A stretch of DNA of 64,000 nucleotides from Sphingomonas lycopersici. GTDB taxonomy: Bacteria > Pseudomonadota > Alphaproteobacteria > Sphingomonadales > Sphingomonadaceae. The position numbers and the translations under genes are program-made. Of this stretch, positions 8,678-16,794 are shown piece by piece (position 1 is the stretch's first letter; every line of letters begins with the position of its first letter). Location: positions 1 through 64,000 of the forward strand of contig NZ_JANFAU010000001.1 in assembly GCF_026130605.1 (NCBI RefSeq), read 5' to 3'. The notes below the pieces were generated by a model. That model ran no database searches. It was not told the origin of the DNA and saw nothing but the letters and a program-made list of their open reading frames with translations.

Positions 8678-9649
8678 TCAGAAACGCTCGAGGTCGCTGG
8701 CGATGGTCGCCGGCCCGTCGAACCCGCGATGGATGGCGGCGAGATAACCCGCCTCCGCCGCGGGCGTGGAAGTCCCCACGAAATGCGTGACGACGACCCG
8801 CTTGACACCCGCACGGGCTGCAAGCTCACCGACCTGATCCGGGGTCAGGTGATGCGTGCTGAGATGCTGGACCATGCCGGCAAGCGCGCCCGCGGGCATG
8901 TCCGGCGCGTTGCGCCGGACATTGGCGACGGTGGCGTCGACGTCGATCATTTCGCTGACCAGCAGATCCGCACAGCGCGCGAGCTGTTCGACTGCGCTGC
9001 TCGGGCCGGTATCGCCGGTATAGACGATCGAGCGACCTGCGGTGTCGAAACGGAACGACAGCGATCGGTAGCGCACATCCTCGGCGCTGCCCGGCGCGAA
9101 GCTGTAATGCGTATTCTGCGCCGCCTTCACCGTCATCGCATCGACCCGGATCGTCTCGCCGCCGCCCAGCTCGATCACCTTCACCGTCGTTTCGGGGGCC
9201 ACGCTGCGCTGGCCGGGGATGCCATAGCTCGCCTCGGCGGCTGGCTGCATCGAGGCGATCAGCCCGTCGACCATGCGCTTCGTGCCCGGCGGCCCGTAAA
9301 TGGTGACGAGGCTGCTGCCCCCCGCCTGATAACGCAGCCCGAGAAACCCGGCTAGGCCGCCGGTATGGTCGAAATGCAGATGGCTCAGGAAGACGGTATC
9401 GACCGCCAGCAAAGATATCCCTGCCCGCGCCAGTTGATCGGCGACGCCATCACCCGCATCGACCAGATAGGGCCGGCTGTGATCAATGAGCACATTGGAC
9501 GGCTGGTGGCGCGTCGGGCTGGGAATCGGCCCGCCCATCGTCCCCAAAGTAACGAAGCTTGCGCTGCGCGCGGATTGCGCCGCGCAGGGGCCGACGCCCC
9601 CGGCAAGCAGCAATGCCGCGACCGGCAGAAAACGGATTGCGCTGATCAT
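8678..9649 (-). CDS. Exported metallo-beta-lactamase-fold hydrolase
   Basis: 323 residues with a signal peptide (hydrophobic residues 4-23, cleavage near AAQS). The zinc motif HLHFDH spans residues 90-95, with further ligand candidates in YTGDTGPS and in THFVG near the C-terminus. The overall order resembles the RNase Z-like/arylsulfatase branch of the fold rather than true beta-lactamases. Predicted periplasmic hydrolase of an ester, lactone, sulfate or similar. It follows the TonB receptor by 13 bases, so it may process the imported ligand before cytoplasmic catabolism by the divergent operon. Substrate unknown. Confidence 0.85.
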   Translation of the reverse strand: MISAIRFLPVAALLLAGGVGPCAAQSARSASFVTLGTMGGPIPSPTRHQPSNVLIDHSRPYLVDAGDGVADQLARAGISLLAVDTVFLSHLHFDHTGGLAGFLGLRYQAGGSSLVTIYGPPGTKRMVDGLIASMQPAAEASYGIPGQRSVAPETTVKVIELGGGETIRVDAMTVKAAQNTHYSFAPGSAEDVRYRSLSFRFDTAGRSIVYTGDTGPSSAVEQLARCADLLVSEMIDVDATVANVRRNAPDMPAGALAGMVQHLSTHHLTPDQVGELAARAGVKRVVVTHFVGTSTPAAEAGYLAAIHRGFDGPATIASDLERF

Positions 9650-9662
9650 CGTTCCGCCCGCC

Positions 9663-11948
9663 TTAGAATTTCACGCCCGCGCGAATGCCATAAGTCCGCG
9701 GCGGGCGGAGCTGATTGTAGAAGGTGCCGGCCTTGGCCGGGCTTTGATTGGTGTTGGAGAAAACCAGCTTGTCCTCGATATTGCTGACGAAGCCGGTCAG
9801 GCTGAACGCGCCCGAGGCGGTTTCATAGCTGATGTGCGCGTTCGACATCATATAGCCCTTCTGCCGGCCGACCTCGACGAAATCGATCGACAGATAGCGC
9901 GAGGATTCGACGCGGGTATCGGCGCCGACCCTGATCTTGCCGCTCTTACCCATGTCGAATGTATGTTCATAGGCGGCATTGAGCGCCCAGCGCGGTGCAT
10001 TGACCAAGGGTCGCCCTGAGCAATTGACGTTGTAGATCTTCGCAGCGGGAGTCGCGCCGGTCAGCGCGGTGACGGTCGCAGGACAGCCGACCACTGGGGC
10101 GACCCCGGTCACCGAATAGAATTGATAGTTGAGCGTATCATATTTGCTGTGGAGATATTGAAGGTTCGCGGAGAACAGATCGTCGTGCGTCGGCTGGAAC
10201 AACAGCTCGGCTTCCGCGCCGTAAATCGTCGCCGCACCGGCATTTTCGGTGACGTAGATCGGGCCATAGATCGGCCCTGCCGGTGTGGCCGCCACCTGCG
10301 CCGGCGCGAGGTGCGAGATTTGCTGATCCTTATAATCCCAATAGAAGGCCTCGATATTCAGCTGAAGTTTGTTTTCAAGGAACCGGTTCTTCGACCCGAT
10401 GGTATAAGCGGTGATCAGCTCGGGCCGGGAATAATTGTCGCCGGTCGCCGCATAGAGAATACCCGATTTGAAGCCGGTCGAAACCGATGCATAGAGCAAC
10501 GAATGCGGTCCGGCGTCATATTCGACTCCCGCCTTCCACGTCGCCCTGTTGAAATCGACGTTGCTGCGCGGATAGGAGACGATATCGGCGATGATCGGCA
10601 CGAGCGGGAACACATTAGGCACGAAGCCGACGAACGGCAGCGTGTGCGCCTCGGTCACCTGCTGCTTGTTGTCGCTGGTGTAGCGCAGGCCGCCGGTCAA
10701 TCGGAAAGTGTCGGTCAGCGAATAGGTGAGCTGGCCGAACGCCGCGACGCTGCGGGTGTGCAGTCTTGAATTGATGACCGTGCCGTTGCTGCCCTGATCG
10801 TAGCGCTGCCGCGCCAGCACATCCTCGACGAAATAATAAGCGCCGACGACCCAGTTGAGCGGCCCGGACTTGTTGGCGAGCCGCGTCTCGATCGACATCT
10901 GATCCGAATTCTCGCGGTCGGCGATCTTGAAGCCCGAGGTATAGCTCAGGAAATCGAGGTCGGTCTTGCGATAGGCGGGGATGACCGTCAGCTCGGCAAA
11001 GCCGAGATTGGCGTTGATCGTCGCCGAAGCGCCGAAGAAGTGATTGTTCTGATAGCCGTCGCCCTTGGCGGTGATCTGCGGGACCGGCGCGGTCGGGATG
11101 CGCGCGTAATAAGCGGCGAGCACCGCCGGATCGCTCGACCCGAGCCGGTTCTTACCGTCGAGCAGCGGCATGATCGTGCCCCCCGGCCCCTTCCCCCCGA
11201 CATCGGCATAATCGATCGAAAGCAGCGCATTGAAGCCGCCCCCGGTGTCGAATTTGAGCTGGCCGCGAACCGCCTTGGTATCCTCGTCGTCATAGCCGTC
11301 GCTGAAATAACCGTCGTGCTTGGCATATTGGCCGGAAAAGCGGAACGCGGCATTGTCGCCGATCGGTACATTGACCGCACCCGACGCCTTCACCGCATTG
11401 TAATTGCCATATTCCGCGGTGGCGTTGCCGCCCAGCACGCCGAGCTGCGGCTTGGCGGTGATCACGTTGAGCGCGCCGCCCGAGGCATTGCGCCCGTAAA
11501 GCGTGCCCTGCGGCCCCTTCAACACCTCGATCCGCTCGAGATCGTAGAACAGCCCGGCGGGTGCTGCGGGGCGTGACAGATAGACGCCGTCGAGATTGAA
11601 CGCGACGCCCTGTTCGGCAAAGGCGTTCGAACCAAAAGTGCCGACCCCGCGCAGATAGATTTGCGTGAAGGCCGCCGCCGGCGCGACCTGGAGCGAGGGC
11701 ACGACGCGCGTCAGATCGGTCGCCTGGGTGATGCTTTGCTTGACCAGCGCATCGCCCGCGACCGCGCTGACCGCCAGCGCAGCCTTTTGCAGGTTCTCCT
11801 CGCGGCGCTGCGCGGTGACAATGATATCCTGAAGCCCCTGCCCGTCGCCTGCAGCGGGCGCCGACGCGCTATCCTGCGCGAACGCCGGCATCGCCGGGGC
11901 AAGCGCGATCAACGCCACCGAGGCGGACAAAATGCGAGACGATTTCAT
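9663..11948 (-). CDS. TonB-dependent outer-membrane receptor
   Basis: 761 residues with signal peptide MKSSRILSASVALIALAP through AFAQ, plug opening DIIVTAQRREENLQKAALAV, the conserved IEVLKGPQGTLYGRN near residue 150, and a long barrel ending in GIRAGVKF with a terminal phenylalanine. A strong AGGGGAGGAAG precedes the ATG. It heads a leftward unit with the exported hydrolase and small membrane protein, and diverges from a NodD-like LysR gene. The location next to an aromatic catabolic operon suggests it imports the aromatic substrate or a conjugate of it; this is inference. Confidence 0.95.
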   Translation of the reverse strand: MKSSRILSASVALIALAPAMPAFAQDSASAPAAGDGQGLQDIIVTAQRREENLQKAALAVSAVAGDALVKQSITQATDLTRVVPSLQVAPAAAFTQIYLRGVGTFGSNAFAEQGVAFNLDGVYLSRPAAPAGLFYDLERIEVLKGPQGTLYGRNASGGALNVITAKPQLGVLGGNATAEYGNYNAVKASGAVNVPIGDNAAFRFSGQYAKHDGYFSDGYDDEDTKAVRGQLKFDTGGGFNALLSIDYADVGGKGPGGTIMPLLDGKNRLGSSDPAVLAAYYARIPTAPVPQITAKGDGYQNNHFFGASATINANLGFAELTVIPAYRKTDLDFLSYTSGFKIADRENSDQMSIETRLANKSGPLNWVVGAYYFVEDVLARQRYDQGSNGTVINSRLHTRSVAAFGQLTYSLTDTFRLTGGLRYTSDNKQQVTEAHTLPFVGFVPNVFPLVPIIADIVSYPRSNVDFNRATWKAGVEYDAGPHSLLYASVSTGFKSGILYAATGDNYSRPELITAYTIGSKNRFLENKLQLNIEAFYWDYKDQQISHLAPAQVAATPAGPIYGPIYVTENAGAATIYGAEAELLFQPTHDDLFSANLQYLHSKYDTLNYQFYSVTGVAPVVGCPATVTALTGATPAAKIYNVNCSGRPLVNAPRWALNAAYEHTFDMGKSGKIRVGADTRVESSRYLSIDFVEVGRQKGYMMSNAHISYETASGAFSLTGFVSNIEDKLVFSNTNQSPAKAGTFYNQLRPPRTYGIRAGVKF

Positions 11949-12022
11949 GTACTTCCTCCCCTGCCGGCCTGCTCGTAGGATGCGGCCGTCGCTTGTCGTG
12001 AGTTATCCTGCGGCGGAAGTTA

Positions 12023-12060
12023 TTATAAGAAAAATCATTTGTTCTGATTGAATATCAATC
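12023..12060. promoter_or_regulatory. Candidate LysR operator, site 1
   Basis: The receptor-LysR intergenic region contains ATC-N9-GAT at 12034-12048, the core motif described for NodD-type LysR regulators, with T-N11-A inside it. Overlapping it, 12046-12060 is the perfect palindrome GATTGA-ATA-TCAATC. The stretch 12023-12048 matches 13001-13026, upstream of the catabolic operon, at 20 of 26 positions by eye, including TATAAGAA and TCATTT. Confidence 0.65.
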
Positions 12061-12081
12061 ACCGCATGAATAGCATGCGCC

Positions 12082-12993
12082 ATGCGTTTCAAGGGACTCG
12101 ATCTCAATCTGCTGATGGCGCTCGACGTGCTCATCGAGGAGCGTAACGTCTCGCGCGCCGCCGAGCGGCTTCATCTTAGCCAGCCGGCGATGAGCGCGGC
12201 GTTGCGGCGGCTGCGCGAATATTTCAACGATCCGATTCTCGCCGCGCACGGCAAAAAGATGATCCCGACCGCGCACGCGCTGCGGCTGCGCGCGATGGTC
12301 GCCGATCTTTTGACCGGCGTCGAAGAGATGGTTGCCGTCTCGACACGCTTCGATCCCGCGATCTCGCATCGCAGGTTCCGGATCGGCACGTCGGACTATC
12401 TGACGACGGTGCTGTTTACCCGTGTTATTCCGCAGATGCAGCGTGTCGCGCCGCGCGTCACCATAGAGCTGATCCAACCGTCCGAGATATTGCTTCCGGC
12501 GCTCGATCGGGGCGACCTCGATCTGATCATCACGCCAGCCGAGCATCTTTCTCCCGATCATCCAGCCGAATTATTGTTCGAAGAACGCCATGTGGTCGCC
12601 GGCTGGAGCGAAAATCCGCTGGTCCGGGCGCCGCTTGCCGAAGAGGATTTTCTGTCCGCCGGGCATGTTGCGGTCGAGATAGGACGGCTGCGCCCCACGT
12701 CATTTGCCGAGACTTTCCTTCGTGCGCTGGGCAAGGAACGGCGGATCGAGGTACTGGTCTCCTCCTTCTCGGTCGCGCCCGAGATGCTGATCGGCACCAA
12801 CCGGCTGGCGGTGATGCATGAGCGGCTCGCGCGTACCTATGCGGCGCGTATTCCGCTCACTTATGTCGAGATGCCGTTCGACTTCCCGGTCATGCGCGAA
12901 ATGCTGCAATATAACCGCACGCGCGCCGACGATGCCGGGCTGCGTTGGCTGGTCGAACAGATCAAACAGGCCGCCGACCATACATCGAATTGA
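12082..12993 (+). CDS. LysR family regulator, NodD/LinR-like
   Basis: 303 residues. The N-terminus (MRFKGLDLNLLMALDVLIEE, then LSQPAMSAALRRLREYFND) is very close to the NodD/LinR/NahR subfamily, whose members respond to flavonoids and other aromatics. The C-terminal effector domain begins near residue 95 with the usual FRIGTSDYLTT strand. It lies between a leftward receptor unit and a rightward aromatic catabolic operon and has similar operator-like sites on both sides, so it is the likely activator of both. The inducer is probably the substrate or an early intermediate. Start chosen because the homologous N-terminus begins here; no clear ribosome binding site. Confidence 0.93.
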   Translation: MRFKGLDLNLLMALDVLIEERNVSRAAERLHLSQPAMSAALRRLREYFNDPILAAHGKKMIPTAHALRLRAMVADLLTGVEEMVAVSTRFDPAISHRRFRIGTSDYLTTVLFTRVIPQMQRVAPRVTIELIQPSEILLPALDRGDLDLIITPAEHLSPDHPAELLFEERHVVAGWSENPLVRAPLAEEDFLSAGHVAVEIGRLRPTSFAETFLRALGKERRIEVLVSSFSVAPEMLIGTNRLAVMHERLARTYAARIPLTYVEMPFDFPVMREMLQYNRTRADDAGLRWLVEQIKQAADHTSN

Positions 12994-13000
12994 TGATTTT

Positions 13001-13036
13001 CTATAAGAACAGTCATTTTTACAGATACAAAATGAC
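13001..13036 (+). promoter_or_regulatory. Candidate LysR operator, site 2
   Basis: This copy lies between the LysR stop and the monooxygenase start. It shares TATAAGAA and TCATTT with site 1 and carries GTC-N9-GAT (13012-13026), a one-base variant of the NodD-type core. The arms GTCATTTT (13012-13019) and AAAATGAC (13029-13036) form a perfect 8-bp inverted repeat with a 9-base spacer. It is well placed to control the 11-gene operon. Confidence 0.65.
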
Positions 13037-13095
13037 GATCTAACCTCATCGCCAACGACCCGATCGATCGGGTGACCTGGCCTTGGGGTGGATGC

Positions 13096-14211
13096 GTGCA
13101 GCAGCTCAATATTCTGGTGATCGGCGGCGGAATCGGCGGCCTCACAGCGGCGATCGCCTTGCGCCGCGCGGGGTTCTCGGTCGACATCATCGAGAAGGAC
13201 CCTGACTGGTCGGTCTATGGCGTCGGCATCATCCAGCAATCGAATGTTATCCGCGCGATGGCCGATCTCGGACTGATCGAGGATTATATCGGTGCCGGGT
13301 TCGGCTTCGATCATGTCGAGGTATTCCTGCCGACCGGCGCGCGCGTCGCGACCGTCCCTTCGCCGCGGCTGGTCGAGGGCTATCCCGCCAATGTCGGGAT
13401 CGCCCGGCCCGCGCTGCACAAGGTGCTGGGCGACCGCGCGCTGATGGCCGGCGCCGCGATCCGGCTCGGCGTTGTTGCGACGGGGCTCCGGGATGAAGGG
13501 ACAAATGTCCACGTCCGCTTTTCCGACGGCAGCGAGGGGCGCTACGATATCGTGATCGGCGCGGACGGGCTTTACTCGCAGGTCCGCGAGTCCGTCATCG
13601 AACCTGCGCCCAGACCAGCGTTCGTCGGCCAGAGCGTGTGGCGCTACAATTTCGCGCGGCCCGACGATGTCGTCGCGCTCTGCGCTTATGACGGCGCGGT
13701 GGGCGTCGGGCTTGTGCCGCTCTCCGAGCGCATGATGTATATGTATGTCACGACACCCGAGCCGGGGAACCCGCGCTATCCGCGCGCCGGGCTGGCCGCG
13801 GCGATGCGCAGCAAGCTCGCCGGCCAACCGCCACGCATCGCTGCGCTGGCGGAGCAGATCATCGACGATGCCGCGGTGGTCTACAAGCCGCTCGAATGGA
13901 TGCTGGTCGAGGGTGACTGGCACAAGGGACGTATCGTCCTCCTCGGCGATGCGATCCACGCGACGACCCCGCATCTCGGGCAGGGGGCCGGCATGGCGAT
14001 CGAAGACGGCATCGTTCTGGCCGAGGAATTGGCGCGCCACGCCACCCCCGAGGCCGCTTTCGCCGCCTATCGCGCGCGCCGGTTCGATCGCTGCAAATAT
14101 ATCGTCGAGGCATCGAAGGCGATCAGCTTCGGTCAGACCGGCCAGGGGCCCAGGGTCGACCAGGCGCGAGCAACGCATGAGATGTTCGCCGTCAGCGCGC
14201 TGGCGATTTGA
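13096..14211 (+). CDS. FAD-dependent aromatic monooxygenase
   Basis: 371 residues from a GTG after GGGGTGG; a GTG eight codons upstream is an alternative. All three flavoprotein hydroxylase signatures are present: VIGGGIGGLTAAIALRRAG at the N-terminus, the DG motif GADGLYSQVR in the middle, and the GD motif GDAIHATTPHLGQGAGMAIED near residue 290. This family (salicylate, 3-hydroxybenzoate or 6-hydroxynicotinate hydroxylases) adds one hydroxyl group to an aromatic ring using NAD(P)H and oxygen. As the first gene of the operon it probably makes or completes the dihydroxylated substrate for the ring-cleavage enzyme three genes downstream. Confidence 0.9.
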   Translation: MQQLNILVIGGGIGGLTAAIALRRAGFSVDIIEKDPDWSVYGVGIIQQSNVIRAMADLGLIEDYIGAGFGFDHVEVFLPTGARVATVPSPRLVEGYPANVGIARPALHKVLGDRALMAGAAIRLGVVATGLRDEGTNVHVRFSDGSEGRYDIVIGADGLYSQVRESVIEPAPRPAFVGQSVWRYNFARPDDVVALCAYDGAVGVGLVPLSERMMYMYVTTPEPGNPRYPRAGLAAAMRSKLAGQPPRIAALAEQIIDDAAVVYKPLEWMLVEGDWHKGRIVLLGDAIHATTPHLGQGAGMAIEDGIVLAEELARHATPEAAFAAYRARRFDRCKYIVEASKAISFGQTGQGPRVDQARATHEMFAVSALAI

Positions 14212-14213
14212 TC

Positions 14214-14645
14214 GTGTCGCTCACGCTCAATCAGGCACTGCGCATCGCCACCGCCACGCTGGCGGAAGGGCAGCGGCAGAGGTTCGCGCCGCTCTGTGTC
14301 GCGGTGCTCGACCCCGGCGCCCGTCCGCTCGCGCTACTGCGCGACGAACGGGCGTCGATCAACCGGCCCGAGATCGCCACCGCCAAGGCCGCAGGGTGCC
14401 TTGGCATGGGGGTCGGCGGGCGCGAATTGGCGCGGCGAGCGCAAGCGATGCCGGCGTTCTTCGCAACCCTTGCCGCGATCTTGCCCGACGGTATCGCCCC
14501 CGTCCCGGGCGGCGTGCTGATCCGCGACGCTGCGGGCGCGCTGATCGGCGCGGTGGGGGTCAGCGGCGACACGTCCGACAAAGACGAGATCTGCGCGCTC
14601 GCCGGCATCGGCGCGGCGGGCCTCACCGCGGACAGCGGACAATGA
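14214..14645 (+). CDS. GlcG/HbpS family protein
   Basis: About 143 residues from a GTG two bases after the monooxygenase stop; a TTG two codons earlier overlaps that stop and is also possible. The family pattern is clear: ALRIATATLAEGQ, VAVLDPGARPLALLRDE, then PGGVLIRDAAGALIGAVGVSGDTSDKDE near the C-terminus. GlcG/HbpS (DUF336) proteins are small and often sit in catabolic operons; some bind heme or corrinoids, but their roles are mostly unclear. Its stop overlaps the next ATG by four bases, so it is translationally coupled to the amidohydrolase. Confidence 0.85.
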   Translation: MSLTLNQALRIATATLAEGQRQRFAPLCVAVLDPGARPLALLRDERASINRPEIATAKAAGCLGMGVGGRELARRAQAMPAFFATLAAILPDGIAPVPGGVLIRDAAGALIGAVGVSGDTSDKDEICALAGIGAAGLTADSGQ

Positions 14646-15877
14646 CCGACACGCTCTTCACCAATGTTTGGATCTTCGATGGCACCGGTGCCGCGCGTTT
14701 CCCCGGCGAGATCGCGGTCCGCGGTGAGCGGATCGCGGCGGTGGCCCGGGGCGACGATCGGCTCGATCGCGCCGGCCTTGCCGTTGTCGACGGGCATGGC
14801 GCGACATTGATGCCCGGCATGGTCGAGGCGCATGCGCATCTCACCTGGCCGAGCTCGGTCGAGCGCGTGATCGACGCGATGAAGCTGCCGCCCGAGGAGC
14901 ATCTGCTCGTCACCGCGCAAAACGCCCGCATCACGCTCGATCACGGCTTTACCAGCGCATATTCGGCCGGGTCGCTCGGCGAGCGATTCGAGCCGGCGCT
15001 GCGCGACATGATCGACGCGGGGCATCTGGCCGGCCCCCGCTTGCGTGCCTCGGCGCTCGAAAAGGGCGCCGAAGGCGTGATGGGCGTGCCGGCCGGGCAT
15101 GATCCGACACATGATCGCAGCATCACGGGACTGCGCGCCTATGTCGCCGAGATGAAGGCGATCGGCTGCGACACGATCAAATTCCTAATGTCGAGCGACG
15201 AAGGCTTCGCTCCCGGCGGATCGCAGGTGCTGATGTATTCCGAGGAGGAAGCGAGCGCGATCGGCGCGGCCGCGCGCGAGGCGGGCATCTGGCTTGCCTG
15301 CCACGCGCAGGCTTCGGAGGCGATCAAGCGCGCGGTCCGCGCCGGCTTTCGCGCAATCTTCCACTGCACCTATGCCGACAGTGAAGCGCTCGACGTGCTC
15401 GAGGCGCGGCGCGACACACTGTTCGTCGCCCCTGCCCCTGGGCTGCTCTACGCGCGCTGCCACGAGGCCGAAGCGTTCGGCATCGGCCCGGACGAGGCGG
15501 CACGGATGGGCGCCATATCGGGCCTCGAGCTTATGCAAAGCGTAATACCGGAGATGCGGCGCCGCGGCATCCGCGTGTTGCCGGGCGGCGATTATGGTTT
15601 TCCCTATAATCCGATCGGCCGCAATGCGCGCGATCTCGACCTGTTCGTCCGCCTGTTCGGCTTTTCTCCGCGCGAGGCGCTGGCGGCCGCGACCGGCCAG
15701 GGCGGCCAGTTGATGGATCTGCCGGTCGGCGAAATCCGCGCCGGTCTGTTCGCCGATCTGCTGCTCGTCGCCGGCGATCCGACCGAAGACGTCACGCTGC
15801 TCGAAGACAAGATCAACCTCCTCGCCATCATGAAGGGCGGCCGTTTCCACAAGCCGCCTGTCCAGCAATCGCTTTGA
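14642..15877 (+). CDS. Amidohydrolase family protein
   Basis: 411 residues. It opens with the small beta domain typical of amidohydrolases (LFTNVWIFDGTG), followed by the metal motif VEAHAHLTW at about residues 60-68. Later ligand candidates are HAQ, the FHCTYADS segment, and GGDYGF. The C-terminus returns to the beta domain (GLFADLLLVAGDPTEDV). Closest in style to the imidazolonepropionase/prolidase-like branch, which cleaves C-N bonds in cyclic or linear amides. Its ATG overlaps the preceding stop. It implies that the pathway substrate or an intermediate has an amide, imide or lactone bond. Specificity unknown. Confidence 0.88.
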   Translation: MTDTLFTNVWIFDGTGAARFPGEIAVRGERIAAVARGDDRLDRAGLAVVDGHGATLMPGMVEAHAHLTWPSSVERVIDAMKLPPEEHLLVTAQNARITLDHGFTSAYSAGSLGERFEPALRDMIDAGHLAGPRLRASALEKGAEGVMGVPAGHDPTHDRSITGLRAYVAEMKAIGCDTIKFLMSSDEGFAPGGSQVLMYSEEEASAIGAAAREAGIWLACHAQASEAIKRAVRAGFRAIFHCTYADSEALDVLEARRDTLFVAPAPGLLYARCHEAEAFGIGPDEAARMGAISGLELMQSVIPEMRRRGIRVLPGGDYGFPYNPIGRNARDLDLFVRLFGFSPREALAAATGQGGQLMDLPVGEIRAGLFADLLLVAGDPTEDVTLLEDKINLLAIMKGGRFHKPPVQQSL

Positions 15878-15887
15878 AGGAAAGCTC

Positions 15888-16790
15888 ATGAGTCGTGTCA
15901 CCGAAATCCGCCACGTCGGTTATGGCGTCCCCGATCTTGCCGCCGAGCGCGTCTTCTACGCCGAGAAATGGGGGCTGAAGGAGGTCGCCGCGGTCGACGG
16001 CATGATCTATTTCGCGACCGAGGGGCATGACGAATTGTTCGTCGTGCGGCTGCGGCCGTCCGATGTCCGCCGGATCGACGTCATCGCGCTGGCCGCCGAC
16101 ACACGCGCCGATGTCGACGCGCTGCACGAAAAGGTCGTCGCCGCCGGCTGCCGTATCATCTTCGCGCCGCGCGAGCTGACCGCGTTCGGCGGTGGCTACG
16201 GTTTCCGCTTCTTCAGCCCCGATGGCCTGCCGTTCGAGATTTCCAGCGACGTGGCGCGCGGCACCGCGCGGCCGATGCAGCGCTGGGACGGGGTGCCGCT
16301 GAAGATCAGCCATATCGTGCTCCATTCGCCGCAGCATCACGCGGCGACGCAATTCTTCATCGACGTGCTCGGGTTCCGCCTGTCGGACTGGCTGGGCGAC
16401 TTCATGTCCTTCCTGCGCTGCAACAGCGCGCATCATCGCATCGCGATCCTGCCCGGCCCGGCCTGCCTCAACCATGTCGCTTACGACATGCTGGGCGTCG
16501 ACGACATGATGCGCGGCATCCATAATCTGAAGGTGAAGAACGTGCCGATCGCCTGGGGCCCCGGGCGGCACACCGCGGGCAACAACACCTTCAGCTATTT
16601 CGTCACCCCCAACGGGTTCGCAGTCGAATATACGTCCGAACTCGAAGAAGTGGACGATGCGAGCTGGAAGGCGAAGGTCCACACCCCAGCGCCCTTGGTA
16701 ATGGATCAATGGGGGATCGGGGTCGGCGGCCCGCAAACCATGCCGCACCCTGCCCCCGATCCCGGCCTTTTCCAGCCGGCGGAGGCCTGA
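15888..16790 (+). CDS. Extradiol ring-cleavage dioxygenase (VOC fold)
   Basis: 300 residues with two vicinal-oxygen-chelate modules. The second carries the iron ligands of type I extradiol dioxygenases: H142 (ISHIVLHS), H196 (CLNHVAYD) and E247 (FAVEYT). The family signature is present as G-x-H-x8-Y-x2-T-P-x-G-x3-E with one deviation, a serine before the tyrosine. The segment HHRIAI fits the acid-base histidine region. It should cleave a catechol-type ring next to the hydroxyls. Ten bases follow the amidohydrolase stop, and a putative C-C hydrolase gene follows, the classic meta-cleavage order. Confidence 0.88.
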   Translation: MSRVTEIRHVGYGVPDLAAERVFYAEKWGLKEVAAVDGMIYFATEGHDELFVVRLRPSDVRRIDVIALAADTRADVDALHEKVVAAGCRIIFAPRELTAFGGGYGFRFFSPDGLPFEISSDVARGTARPMQRWDGVPLKISHIVLHSPQHHAATQFFIDVLGFRLSDWLGDFMSFLRCNSAHHRIAILPGPACLNHVAYDMLGVDDMMRGIHNLKVKNVPIAWGPGRHTAGNNTFSYFVTPNGFAVEYTSELEEVDDASWKAKVHTPAPLVMDQWGIGVGGPQTMPHPAPDPGLFQPAEA

Positions 16791-16794
16791 GGCC

